Origin: Acidovorax sp. NO-1
GTDB lineage: Bacteria; Pseudomonadota; Gammaproteobacteria; Burkholderiales; Burkholderiaceae_C
Reading direction: 5' to 3'
Assembly (NCBI RefSeq): GCF_000238595.1
Contig: NZ_AGTS01000012.1
Location: 1-64,000, forward strand
Length of the DNA stretch: 64,000 nucleotides
The notes under the pieces: model-generated
The model's database searches: none
Seen by the model: only the letters and a program-made list of their open reading frames with translations
What the model was told of the DNA's origin: nothing
Translations under genes and position numbers: made by a program
In this document: positions 48,168 to 56,658 of the stretch, piece after piece
How positions within the stretch are numbered: position 1 is the stretch's first letter
Layout of the letters: every line of letters begins with the position of its first letter

Positions 48168-49769
48168 ATGCAGACAAGCCCAGTCCCGCAGCCGCAGCGT
48201 ATCGGCGTGCCAAGGGAAACCTTTCCCGGCGAGAAGCGCGTGGCCACCGTGCCCGATGTGGTGGAGAAGCTGATCAAGCTGGGCTTTTCTGTCACGGTGG
48301 AGTCTGGGGCTGGGGATGCTGCCAACTTCAGTGACGACGCTTACCGCGCCGCGGGCGCCGAAATCGCGTCTGACGCAGCCAGGCTGTGGTCGGCATCCGA
48401 CATCGTCTTCAAGGTGCGCCCGCCCAGCAGCGAAGAAGTCGCGCTGATGCGCGAGGGCACCACGCTGGTCGATTTCATCTGGCCCGCCCAGAACCCCGAG
48501 CTGATGCAGCAGCTGGCGGCCCGCAACGCCACGGTGCTGGCCATCGACTGCCTGCCTCGCACCCTGAGCCGGGCCCAGAAGATGGATGCACTGACTTCCA
48601 CGGCCGGTGTCTCGGGCTACCGTGCTGTCATTGAGGCGGCCAATGCCTTTGGTCGCTTCTTCAATGGACAGATCACGGCCGCAGGCAAGGTGCCGCCGGC
48701 CAAGGTGTTCATTGCAGGCGCTGGCGTGGCGGGTCTTGCGGCCATTGGCACGGCGGCCAATCTGGGCGCCATTGTGCGCGCCAACGACACGCGCGCCGAG
48801 GTTGCCGACCAGGTCAAGTCGCTGGGCGGTGAGTTCGTCAAGGTGGACTACGAGGAAGAAGGCTCGGGCGGCGGCGGCTACGCCAAGGTCATGAGCGAGG
48901 GTTTCCAGGCAGCGCAGCGCCAGATGTACGCCGAGCAGGCCAAGGATGCCGACATCATCATCACCACCGCGCTGATCCCGGGAAAGCCCGCGCCCAAGCT
49001 CATCACGGCCGAAATGGTGCAGAGCATGAAGCCCGGCAGCGTGATCGTGGACATGGCCGCCGAGCAGGGAGGCAACTGCGAACTCACGGTGCCCGGCGAG
49101 GCCGTGGTGCGCCATGGCGTGACCATCGTCGGCTACACCGACCTGGCCTCGCGCCTGGCCAAGCAGTCTTCCACGCTGTATGCCACCAACCTGCTGCGCC
49201 TGACCGAAGAGCTGTGCAAGGCGAAGGACGGCGTGGCCGTGGTCAACATGGAGGACGACGCGATCCGCGGCCTCACCGTGGTCAAGGACGGCGCCATCAC
49301 GTGGCCTGCCCCACCGCTCAAGCAGGCAGCGGCACCGGCGCCCAAGGTGTCCGCTGCTCCCGTAGCGGTCAAAAAATCGAGCCATGGCCCTGGTGAGCCC
49401 ATGTCCGCCAAGACGCTGACCATCGTGTTTGCCGTGCTCGCCGTGCTGTTCTGGGCCATTGGTGCCTATGCGCCCGTGGCCTTCCTGGGGCACTTCACCG
49501 TGTTCGTGCTCGCCTGTTTTATCGGCTACATGGTGGTGTGGAACGTCACACCCGCGCTGCACACGCCGCTCATGAGCGTGACCAATGCCATCTCCAGCAT
49601 CATTGCCATCGGTGCGCTGGTGCAGATCGCCCCGCCGGACGCGGGCATCAACGGGCGCCCAGATGGTCTGATTCTCTGGCTGGCCTTCGCTGCGCTGGTG
49701 CTCACGGCTGTCAACATGTTCGGCGGCTTTGCGGTCACGCGCCGCATGCTCGCCATGTTCCGCAAATAA
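48168..49769 (+). CDS. pntA: NAD(P) transhydrogenase subunit alpha
   Basis: 533 residues, full-length PntA as in E. coli. Domain I (about 10-380) resembles alanine dehydrogenase and binds NAD(H): G-A-G-V-A-G-L-A-A-I-G-T-A (about 184-196). A proline/alanine linker leads to four hydrophobic segments (about 408-520) of the proton channel. With PntB it uses proton-motive force to reduce NADP with NADH in the inner membrane. Ribosome site GAGGAG is followed by a slightly long gap (11 bases). PntB follows after 27 bases. Confidence 0.96.
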   Translation: MQTSPVPQPQRIGVPRETFPGEKRVATVPDVVEKLIKLGFSVTVESGAGDAANFSDDAYRAAGAEIASDAARLWSASDIVFKVRPPSSEEVALMREGTTLVDFIWPAQNPELMQQLAARNATVLAIDCLPRTLSRAQKMDALTSTAGVSGYRAVIEAANAFGRFFNGQITAAGKVPPAKVFIAGAGVAGLAAIGTAANLGAIVRANDTRAEVADQVKSLGGEFVKVDYEEEGSGGGGYAKVMSEGFQAAQRQMYAEQAKDADIIITTALIPGKPAPKLITAEMVQSMKPGSVIVDMAAEQGGNCELTVPGEAVVRHGVTIVGYTDLASRLAKQSSTLYATNLLRLTEELCKAKDGVAVVNMEDDAIRGLTVVKDGAITWPAPPLKQAAAPAPKVSAAPVAVKKSSHGPGEPMSAKTLTIVFAVLAVLFWAIGAYAPVAFLGHFTVFVLACFIGYMVVWNVTPALHTPLMSVTNAISSIIAIGALVQIAPPDAGINGRPDGLILWLAFAALVLTAVNMFGGFAVTRRMLAMFRK

Positions 49770-49796
49770 CAACGACAACAACGAGGAAAGACGAAC

Positions 49797-51209
49797 ATGT
49801 CCCCAAGTCTTGCCACCGTCGCCTATCTCGGCGCGGCCATTCTTTTCATCCTCAGCCTGGGCGGGCTCTCCAACCCCGAGACCTCGCGCCGCGGCAATCT
49901 GTTCGGCATGGTCGGCATGGCGCTGGCCGTGCTCGCCACCGTATTCGGCCCGCGTGTCAGCCCCTCGGGCATCGCCTGGATCGTGGGCGCGCTGGTGATT
50001 GGCGGCGGCATCGGCCTGTATGCCGCCAGGGTCGTCAAGATGACGCAGATGCCCGAGCTGGTCGCTCTCATGCACAGCCTGGTGGGCCTGGCGGCCTGCC
50101 TCGTGGGTTTTGCCAGCTATGTGGACACCTCGATCCAGCTGCAAGGTGTGGAAAAAACCATCCACGAAGTTGAAATCTACGTCGGTATCCTGATCGGCGC
50201 CGTCACGTTCTCGGGCTCGCTCATCGCCTTTGGCAAGCTCAACGGCAAGATCGGCGGCAAGCCGCTGCTGCTGCCCGCGCGCCATTGGCTCAACCTTGCA
50301 GGCTTGCTGGTGGTGATCTGGTTTGGCCGCGAGTTTCTGCGGGCCGAAACCATCGAGCAGGGCATGCTGCCGCTGGTCGTGATGACCGTGATCGCCCTGC
50401 TGTTCGGCATCCACATGGTGATGGCCATTGGCGGTGCCGACATGCCGGTGGTGGTGTCCATGCTCAACAGCTACTCGGGCTGGGCGGCCGCCGCCACGGG
50501 CTTCATGCTGTCCAACGATTTGCTCATCGTCACCGGTGCGCTGGTGGGCTCCTCGGGCGCCATCCTGTCCTACATCATGTGCAATGCGATGAACCGCAAC
50601 TTCATCAGCGTGATCGCGGGCGGCTTTGGCTCAGGTGCTGGCACACCCGCCAAGAAGGGTGATGCAGCCGAGCCGCAGGGCGAGGCCGTGCCCGTCAGCT
50701 CCGCCGAAACCGCCGAGCTGCTGCGCGAGGCCAAGAGCGTCATCATCGTTCCCGGTTACGGCATGGCCGTGGCCCAGGCCCAGCACACGGTCAACGAGAT
50801 CACCCAGACCCTGCGCGCAAAAGGCGTCAATGTGCGCTTTGGCATCCACCCGGTAGCGGGCCGCATGCCGGGCCACATGAACGTGCTGCTGGCCGAGGCC
50901 AAGGTGCCCTACGACATCGTGATGGAAATGGACGAGATCAACGAGGACTTCCCCGATACCGACGTGGTGATGGTCATCGGCGCCAACGACATCGTGAACC
51001 CCAGCGCGCTGGATGACCCTTCCAGCCCCATCGCCGGCATGCCGGTGCTGGAAGTGTGGAAGGCCCGTACCTCGATCGTGATGAAACGCTCCATGGCCTC
51101 GGGCTATGCGGGCGTGGACAACCCTTTGTTTTACAAGGACAACAACCGCATGCTGTTTGGCGATGCCAAGAAAATGCTCGACGAGGTCCTCGCCGCGCTC
51201 AAGGGCTGA
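49797..51209 (+). CDS. pntB: NAD(P) transhydrogenase subunit beta
   Basis: 470 residues. About eight membrane helices (about 1-260) form the proton channel with PntA. The NADP-binding domain III follows (about 290-470): [13 protein letters not shown], then [37 protein letters not shown] and a conserved C-terminal [22 protein letters not shown] lies eight bases before ATG. The pair supplies NADPH, fitting the NADP-linked ligC step elsewhere in the window. Confidence 0.97.
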   Translation: MSPSLATVAYLGAAILFILSLGGLSNPETSRRGNLFGMVGMALAVLATVFGPRVSPSGIAWIVGALVIGGGIGLYAARVVKMTQMPELVALMHSLVGLAACLVGFASYVDTSIQLQGVEKTIHEVEIYVGILIGAVTFSGSLIAFGKLNGKIGGKPLLLPARHWLNLAGLLVVIWFGREFLRAETIEQGMLPLVVMTVIALLFGIHMVMAIGGADMPVVVSMLNSYSGWAAAATGFMLSNDLLIVTGALVGSSGAILSYIMCNAMNRNFISVIAGGFGSGAGTPAKKGDAAEPQGEAVPVSSAETAELLREAKSVIIVPGYGMAVAQAQHTVNEITQTLRAKGVNVRFGIHPVAGRMPGHMNVLLAEAKVPYDIVMEMDEINEDFPDTDVVMVIGANDIVNPSALDDPSSPIAGMPVLEVWKARTSIVMKRSMASGYAGVDNPLFYKDNNRMLFGDAKKMLDEVLAALKG

Positions 51210-51301
51210 CGGGCATAATTGCCCAGTAGAAAAAGCACGACCGTGCTGAAAAATCGACACGGTTCTCATGACACCCATAAAACCGATAGGAGACAACGCA
51301 A

Positions 51302-52981
51302 ATGAATGATCGCCCCTGGCTGAGTGCATATCCGCAAGGCGTGCCTGCCGACATCGACACCTCGCAGTACCCTTCCCTGGTGGCGCTGATGGACGAGGCC
51401 TTCACCAAGTACGCCAACCGTGTGGCCTACAGCTTCATGGGCAAGGACGTGACCTACGGCCAGACCGACTCGCTCTCCAGCGCGTTTGCGGCCTACCTGC
51501 AGGGTCTGGGTCTGGTCAAGGGCGACCGCGTTGCCATCATGATGCCCAATGTGCCGCAGTACCCGGTCACCGTGGCCGCCATCCTGCGCGCGGGCTTTGT
51601 GGTGGTCAACGTGAACCCGCTGTACACACCGCGTGAGCTGGAGCACCAGCTCAAGGACTCGGGCGCCAAGGCCATCGTCATCATCGAAAACTTTGCCGCC
51701 ACCCTGCAAAGCTGCATTGCCAACACACCCGTCAAGCACGTGGTGCTGGCCGCCATGGGCGACCAGCTGGGCCTGCTCAAGGGCGCCCTTGTCAACTACG
51801 TGGTGCGCAACGTCAAGAAGATGGTGCCCGCCTACAACCTGCCAGGCGCCGTGCGCTTCAATGAGGCGGTGGCCCAGGGCACGCGCGGCACGCTCAAGAA
51901 GCCCGACATCAAGCCCGACGACATTGCGCTCTTGCAGTACACCGGCGGCACCACGGGCGTGAGCAAGGGCGCCGTGCTGCTGCACCGCAACGTGATTGCC
52001 AACGTGCTCCAGTCTGAAGCCTGGAACGCCCCGGTGATGAAGAAGGTGCCGGAAAACGAGCAGCCCACCAGCATCTGCGCGCTGCCGCTGTACCACATCT
52101 TCGCGTTCACCGTGAACATGATGCTGAGCATGCGCACGGGCGGCAAGACCATCCTGATCCCCAACCCGCGCGACCTGCCGGCCGTGCTCAAGGAACTGTC
52201 CAAGCACACGTTCCACAGCTTCCCGGCCGTCAACACACTGTTCAACGGGCTGGCCAACCACCCCGATTTCAACACCGTCAACTGGAAGAACCTCAAGGTC
52301 TCGGTGGGCGGTGGCATGGCCGTGCAGGGCGCCGTGGCCAAGCTGTGGCTCGAGAAGACCGGCTGCCCCATCTGCGAAGGCTATGGCCTGTCGGAGACCA
52401 GCCCCTCGGCCAGCTGCAACCCGGTTACTGCCAAGGAATTCACCGGCACCATTGGCGTGCCGATTCCCGGCACCTGGATGAAGCTGCTGGACGACGAAGG
52501 CAACGAAGTCACCACCCTCGGCCAGCCTGGCGAGATCGCCATCAAGGGCCCGCAGGTGATGGCGGGCTACTGGCAGCGCCCCGACGAGACCGCCAAGGTC
52601 ATGACCGATGACGGCTACTTCAAGTCTGGCGACATCGGCATCATGGATGAGCGCGGTTACTTCAAGATCGTGGACCGCAAGAAGGACATGGTGCTGGTCA
52701 GCGGCTTCAACGTGTACCCCAACGAGGTCGAGGAAGTGGTGGCCAACTGCCCCGGCGTGCTCGAATGCGCCGTGGTGGGCGTGCCCGACGAGAAGAGCGG
52801 CGAAGCCGTCAAGCTCGTGATCGTGAAGAAAGACCCGTCGCTGACCGAAGCACAGGTCAAGGAGTTCTGCAAGGCCAACCTCACGGGCTACAAGCAGCCC
52901 AAGGTGATCGAGTTCCGTACCGAGCTGCCCAAGACCCCGGTGGGCAAGATCCTGCGCCGCGAGCTGCGGGATAAAAAGTGA
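51302..52981 (+). CDS. fadD: Long-chain fatty acid-CoA ligase
   Basis: 559 residues of the adenylate-forming superfamily. P-loop-like Y-T-G-G-T-T-G-V-S-K-G-A (about 212-223), Y-G-L-S-E-T-S-P (A5 type, about 360), Y-F-K-S-G-D-I-G and D-R-K-K-D-M-V-L-V-S-G-F-N-V-Y-P (fatty-acid ligase signature), and the C-terminal catalytic lysine in T-P-V-G-K-I-L-R-R-E-L. It activates fatty acids to acyl-CoA for beta-oxidation. Good AGGAGA site before ATG. CATAAT inside a GGGC-N6-GCCC dyad (51211-51224) is a possible promoter. A GC-rich repeat follows the stop directly. Confidence 0.95.
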   Translation: MNDRPWLSAYPQGVPADIDTSQYPSLVALMDEAFTKYANRVAYSFMGKDVTYGQTDSLSSAFAAYLQGLGLVKGDRVAIMMPNVPQYPVTVAAILRAGFVVVNVNPLYTPRELEHQLKDSGAKAIVIIENFAATLQSCIANTPVKHVVLAAMGDQLGLLKGALVNYVVRNVKKMVPAYNLPGAVRFNEAVAQGTRGTLKKPDIKPDDIALLQYTGGTTGVSKGAVLLHRNVIANVLQSEAWNAPVMKKVPENEQPTSICALPLYHIFAFTVNMMLSMRTGGKTILIPNPRDLPAVLKELSKHTFHSFPAVNTLFNGLANHPDFNTVNWKNLKVSVGGGMAVQGAVAKLWLEKTGCPICEGYGLSETSPSASCNPVTAKEFTGTIGVPIPGTWMKLLDDEGNEVTTLGQPGEIAIKGPQVMAGYWQRPDETAKVMTDDGYFKSGDIGIMDERGYFKIVDRKKDMVLVSGFNVYPNEVEEVVANCPGVLECAVVGVPDEKSGEAVKLVIVKKDPSLTEAQVKEFCKANLTGYKQPKVIEFRTELPKTPVGKILRRELRDKK

Positions 52982-52982
52982 G

Positions 52983-53058
52983 CATCCCCCTGAGCCGCTT
53001 CGCGGCTTCCCCCTTCTCTCGATGCGCTGCGCGCAGCGGGAAGGGGGACGACGCCAGC
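52983..53058. repeat. 3'-end GC-rich repeat, copy after fadD
   Basis: Begins at the fadD stop: CCCCCTGAG, CCGCTTCGCGG hairpin, CTTCCCCC, TTCTCTCGA, then a CGCTGCGCGCAGCG dyad and GGGGGACGACGCC. Same module order and orientation to the gene as the copies behind ompA-like and corA genes. Confidence 0.7.
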
Positions 53059-53124
53059 GCGGCGGGGCGGCCCTTGCGCGGCGTCCGCTGGTCTGGGGTG
53101 TGCCAGTTTTAACCATATGGCGCA

Positions 53125-53892
53125 GTGACTACCGCCATCCTCAGCGCCCTGCCCGACGAACAAAGCACCCTGGTCGCCCACCTCGTCCACCCGCAGCGCC
53201 TGATGCATGCGGGACGTGCCTTCTGGCGCGGCGAACTGGCTGGCCGCGCGGTGGTGCTGGCCCTCTCGGGCATTGGCAAGGTGGCGGCGGCCACCACGGC
53301 CACGGCGCTGATCGAGCGGTTTGGCGTGGCGCGCGTGGTGTTCACCGGTGTGGCGGGGGGCGTGGGCGATGGCGTGAACGTGGGCGACGTGGTGGTGGCG
53401 CAGGACTACCTCCAGCACGACATGGACGCCTCGCCGCTGTTTCCGCGCTGGGAGGTGCCGGGCTACGCGCGCAGCCGACTGGTCTGTGACGCCCCGCTGT
53501 CTGCTCTGCTTTTAGGAGCAGCTAGCGCTTGTGTATCAAGCGCTAGCGGCCAATTTGACCTAAATAACCTAGTGCCAGGCGGCACCCGGGGCGCCGCGCA
53601 CCGCGCCCACCACGGCCTGATTGCCAGCGGGGACCGTTTTGTCTCAGCCGCTGACGAGGCCCACCGCCTGCGCACCACATTGCGCGACGCCGGCCACGAC
53701 GTGCTGGCCGTGGAAATGGAAGGCGCCGCCGTCGCCCAGGTGTGCCACGACTACGGCATCCCCTTCGCCGCTGTGCGTACCATCTCCGACCGCGCCGACG
53801 ACACCGCGCACGTGGACTTCCCCCGCTTTGTGCAGACCGTAGCCAGCCGCTACGCAGAACACATGGTGCTGGCGTTTCTGCAGAAACTATGA
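53125..53892 (+). CDS. mtnN: 5'-methylthioadenosine/S-adenosylhomocysteine nucleosidase with repeat insert
   Basis: 255 residues, compared with about 232 usual. L-S-G-I-G-K-V-A-A-A-T-T-A near 47, F-T-G-V-A-G-G-V-G-D near 73, the active-site V-E-M-E-G-A-A-V-A-Q (about 192-201) and R-T-I-S-D-R-A-D-D with the catalytic Asp are all present. It hydrolyses methylthioadenosine and S-adenosylhomocysteine. Residues about 130-148 (G-A-A-S-A-C-V-S-S-A-S-G-Q-F-D-L) come from an in-frame dispersed repeat copy in a loop before the substrate strand. GTG start; the ATG eight bases upstream is out of frame. A second repeat copy follows the stop. Confidence 0.9.
   Translation: MTTAILSALPDEQSTLVAHLVHPQRLMHAGRAFWRGELAGRAVVLALSGIGKVAAATTATALIERFGVARVVFTGVAGGVGDGVNVGDVVVAQDYLQHDMDASPLFPRWEVPGYARSRLVCDAPLSALLLGAASACVSSASGQFDLNNLVPGGTRGAAHRAHHGLIASGDRFVSAADEAHRLRTTLRDAGHDVLAVEMEGAAVAQVCHDYGIPFAAVRTISDRADDTAHVDFPRFVQTVASRYAEHMVLAFLQKL
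53515..53565. repeat. Dispersed palindromic repeat, copy 7, inside mtnN
   Basis: Reverse-orientation copy with an extended perfect stem: GCTAGCGCTT (53521-53530), seven-base loop, AAGCGCTAGC (53538-53547), then GGCCAATTTGACC. It is translated without a stop in the mtnN frame. Confidence 0.92.
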
Positions 53893-53945
53893 AATTAATA
53901 GCTGCTAGCGCTTGATGGATAAGCGCTAGAGGGCAATTTGACTCA
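53890..53945. repeat. Dispersed palindromic repeat, copy 8
   Basis: Reverse orientation: TATGAAATTAATAGCTGCT, AGCGCTT (53907-53913), loop GATGGAT, AAGCGCT (53921-53927), GAGGGCAATTTGA. It starts at the mtnN stop, only about 340 bases from the copy inside mtnN. Confidence 0.92.
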
Positions 53946-53992
53946 TATTTTGCGTTGAAGTAATCGACGAAGCGATCCCCCGCCCCGCCCCG

Positions 53993-54022
53993 GCTTCGAC
54001 AGGCTCAGCCCGAACGGTCGGG
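53993..54022. repeat. TTCGACAGGCTCAGCCCGAACGG element
   Basis: The motif GCTTCGACAGGCTCAGCCC followed by GAACGGTCGGGG matches a short repeat widely seen in proteobacterial intergenic DNA. It is the only copy I see in this window and forms an imperfect dyad (TTCG...CGAA). Confidence 0.6.
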
Positions 54023-54127
54023 GGTGACGGGCAGCCATGGCGCCTCTACCAGTGTTCTGCCCCGCGCCGTGAAACTGGCGCGCCCCAATACCAGCGCCAC
54101 CGCGGATCCGGTTTCGCCGGTCCACTG

Positions 54128-54173
54128 GAGGCGTCCCCCTCAGGGGGAAGGCGCGCAGCGCCACAGGGGGAAC
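54128..54173. repeat. 3'-end GC-rich repeat, copy after corA
   Basis: On the minus strand it starts at the corA stop: CCCCCTGTGGCGCTGCGCGCC, CTTCCCCCTGAGGGGGACGCC. This is a short version of the family also seen after fadD and the ompA-like gene. Confidence 0.7.
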
Positions 54174-55160
54174 CTATTTAAGCCAGCCGCGCTTGCGGAA
54201 GTACCACATGGGCCCCAGCGCGCTGGCCACCATCAGCCCGAGGGCATACGGATACCCCAGCGCCCAGTCCAGCTCGGGCATGAACTTGAAGTTCATGCCA
54301 TACACGCTGGCGATCAGCGTGGGCGGCAGCAGCGCCACGCTGGCCACCGAGAAGATCTTGATGATCTTGTTCTGGTTGATGTTGATGAAACCGACCGTGG
54401 CGTCCATCAGGAAGTTGATCTTGTCGAACAGGAACGCCGTGTGGTTGTCCAGCGACTCGATGTCGCGCAGGATCTGGCGGGCTTCCTCGAACTGCTCGGA
54501 GTTGAGCATCTTGGAGCGCATCATGAAGCTCACCGCGCGGCGGGTGTCCATCACGTTGCGGCGGATGCGGCCGTTCAAGTCTTCCTGGCGCGCGATGGCG
54601 GCCAGCACTTCACCGGCGCGGGTGTCGGTCACGTCTCCGGCCAGCACCTGCTTGCTCACCTGCTCGAGCTCGTCATAGATGTTCTCCAGCGTGTCGGCCG
54701 AATATTCGGCATCGGCATCGAACAGCTTGAGCAGCACTTCCTTGGCGTCTTCAATCAGCCCCGGTGCGCGGCGCGCGCGCATGCGCAGCAGGCGGAACAC
54801 CGGCACGTCTTCGTCGTGGATGGAAAACAGCACGCCCCGGCTCTTGAGGTTGGCGTTGTGCTGGTTGAGGATGAAAGCCACGCGCACCGAGCGGGGGTCT
54901 TCGTCGTCGTCGATCAGGAAGTCGCTGCGGATGTGCAGCTCGCCGTTGTCTTCCTCGTAGAAGCGGGCGGATTCCTCGATGTCCTCGTCCATCGCATCCT
55001 CGGGGATGGACAGGCCGTAGTGCTGCTTGATCCAGCGTTTTTCTTCGAGCGTGGGGGCTTCCAGGTCCACCCAGATCGGCTGGAAGCGGGTCAGCTCTTC
55101 CAGGGACTCGATTTCTTCCTGAAACAGCCGGCCATTGGCGAGCGTGAAGATGTTGAGCAT
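54174..55160 (-). CDS. corA: CorA-type magnesium/cobalt transporter
   Basis: 328 residues. Large N-terminal cytosolic domain (about 1-260), long acidic/helical stalk, and two C-terminal membrane helices with the selectivity motif Y-G-M-N-F between them (about 290-294). The tail is basic (R-K-R-G-W-L-K). It is a homopentameric divalent cation channel for Mg2+. The sequence between the helices and the GMN is normal. No riboswitch-like structure is recognised in the 198-base upstream region, which separates it from the UDG-like operon on the same strand. Confidence 0.94.
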   Translation of the reverse strand: MLNIFTLANGRLFQEEIESLEELTRFQPIWVDLEAPTLEEKRWIKQHYGLSIPEDAMDEDIEESARFYEEDNGELHIRSDFLIDDDEDPRSVRVAFILNQHNANLKSRGVLFSIHDEDVPVFRLLRMRARRAPGLIEDAKEVLLKLFDADAEYSADTLENIYDELEQVSKQVLAGDVTDTRAGEVLAAIARQEDLNGRIRRNVMDTRRAVSFMMRSKMLNSEQFEEARQILRDIESLDNHTAFLFDKINFLMDATVGFININQNKIIKIFSVASVALLPPTLIASVYGMNFKFMPELDWALGYPYALGLMVASALGPMWYFRKRGWLK

Positions 55161-55358
55161 GGGCTCACTCCCTTGTTATATGGCGTCTGCGGTGCAGGGG
55201 CATGGGGTGCTTTCAACCCCCCGCAGCATGCAGGCCGGGGAGCTGAAAGCTACCAACTGGGGTAGGTTTCCAAGGAGCTGTCTCCGTATAAATGGGCAAG
55301 CGGCGGATTATGGCACCGCGTGGTGGCGAAGGGATGACAGCGGTGTGCGTTCGCCGCG

Positions 55359-56159
55359 TCAGCCACCCCGCGCAGCGGGTGTGGTGCGCACCGTGGCCAG
55401 CGCACGGCACAGGTCGGCCCAGGCTGCCGCCTTGTTGTCCTGTGATCGCAGCAGGAACGCAGGGTCGTAGGTCACCACGGCCGGGCAGCCAGCCACCTGG
55501 TGAGGTTCTGCGCGCAGGCGGCCCAGGGGCTCGGTGCGGCCCAGCGCTGCGCGGGCGGCCACGTGGCCGAGAACGAGCACCATCGCGGGGCCCAGCACCG
55601 TCACCGTGTCGGCCAGTGCTGCGGCGATGTCGGTACCCCCGTTGTCACTGCCCGGCCCAGCACGCTCCAGCGCTGCCAGAAAGACGCGCGGATGGCGGTG
55701 AAGTTGCAGGGCGCGCAGCATGTTGTCCAGCAGACGCCCGGCGTCCCCGCCCAGCGGGTCCGCAGGGGTCAGGCTTTCGGTCACGATGAGCCAGCCTGCG
55801 CCCAACCCGGCAGGCACCTGGGCTGGGTCGGCGCCGGGGTACAGCGCCTGGGCGGGGTGCAGCCGGAGCGCGGGTGCGGCGGCGGCGGCCGCAGGGGACG
55901 CGGGTGATGCGGTTCGTACAGGCGCCGGGGCCGCAGGGCGCACAGAAGCGGGTGCTGCGGGCTGTGGCATGGCTGCGGTTGGCGCGGGAGCCCCCCGCGC
56001 AGGGCCCGGGTGGCCCAGGCCCACGGCTGCAGCGGTCTCCGCAGGAACCGGGGCCCACACGGTAATACCCATTTCTTGCAGCATGGCACGTTGTCGTGCA
56101 TTGAGGTGAAGGCTCATACGGTCGGGTGCAGGATGGTGAGCGGTTGGGGGGGCGGACAT
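55359..56159 (-). CDS. Degenerate uracil-DNA glycosylase-like protein
   Basis: 266 residues. An alanine/proline-rich N-terminal 100 residues, then a domain patterned on family 4 uracil-DNA glycosylases: G-D-A-G-R-L-L-D-N-M-L-R-A near 148 and P-A-F-L-L-R-S-Q-D-N-K-A-A-A-W-A-D-L near the end. The four cysteines that bind the 4Fe-4S cluster are missing, the G-E-x-P-G-x-x-E-D motif has become T-E-S-L-T-P-A-D, and the H-P before the leucines reads T-Y-D-P. It probably lacks glycosylase activity; a binding role is possible. The start codon shares an A with the rimI stop (TAATG). In related genomes an intact family 4 gene is common at this place. Confidence 0.7.
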   Translation of the reverse strand: MSAPPTAHHPAPDRMSLHLNARQRAMLQEMGITVWAPVPAETAAAVGLGHPGPARGAPAPTAAMPQPAAPASVRPAAPAPVRTASPASPAAAAAAPALRLHPAQALYPGADPAQVPAGLGAGWLIVTESLTPADPLGGDAGRLLDNMLRALQLHRHPRVFLAALERAGPGSDNGGTDIAAALADTVTVLGPAMVLVLGHVAARAALGRTEPLGRLRAEPHQVAGCPAVVTYDPAFLLRSQDNKAAAWADLCRALATVRTTPAARGG

Positions 56160-56650
56160 TACAGCGGCAGGCTCATGACCACCGCATCTTCGCGCTGGCC
56201 CTGGTCAGCCGGGTAGTAGCGTTTGCGTTCGCCCACCCGGCGGAAACCGTGCGTCTGGTAGATGTGCTGGGCCCGCAGGTTGCTGGCGCGCACCTCCAGC
56301 CACAGCCACTGCGCGCCCCGGCCGCGCGACCACAGGGCCAGCGCATCCAGCAGCACGCGGGCCCAGCCCTGGCGCTGGAACTCGGGGGCAACGGTGATGT
56401 TGAGCAGGTGCACCTCATCCACCCCCATCATGGCCACGAAGTATCCGAGCAGGTGGTCTCCGGCCATCAGCACCTGGGCCTGGTACCCGGAGGCCATGGC
56501 ATCGGTGAAGTTGCCCCGTGTCCAGGGGTGGGAATACGCACGCTGCTCCACCGCCAGGACAGCATCCAGCTGTGCCAGCGTGAGCGCTTCGAAGCGGGCT
56601 TGCGGCCGTGTGGCCAGCGGGGCGTTGGCGGACGTGGGGAGGGCGCTCAT
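56159..56650 (-). CDS. rimI: Ribosomal protein S18-alanine N-acetyltransferase
   Basis: 163 residues, GNAT fold. Q-R-Q-G-W-A-R-V-L-L (acetyl-CoA pyrophosphate loop, about 100-109), N-I-T-V-A-P-E before it, and L-E-V-R-A-S-N-L-R-A-Q-H-I-Y-Q-T-H-G-F are the RimI signature (E and Y catalytic). It acetylates the N-terminal alanine of ribosomal protein S18. The tsaB-rimI order is conserved in many bacteria. An N-terminal extension of about 18 residues is non-conserved. It starts eight bases after tsaB and overlaps the UDG-like start. Confidence 0.93.
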   Translation of the reverse strand: MSALPTSANAPLATRPQARFEALTLAQLDAVLAVEQRAYSHPWTRGNFTDAMASGYQAQVLMAGDHLLGYFVAMMGVDEVHLLNITVAPEFQRQGWARVLLDALALWSRGRGAQWLWLEVRASNLRAQHIYQTHGFRRVGERKRYYPADQGQREDAVVMSLPL

Positions 56651-56658
56651 GCAATGTC

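Noticed and set aside
53943-54164. 73-codon minus-strand frame in the mtnN-corA gap
   Set aside because: It is composed of the TTCGACAGGCTCAGCCCG element and the 3'-end repeat, so its protein-like look comes from repeats.
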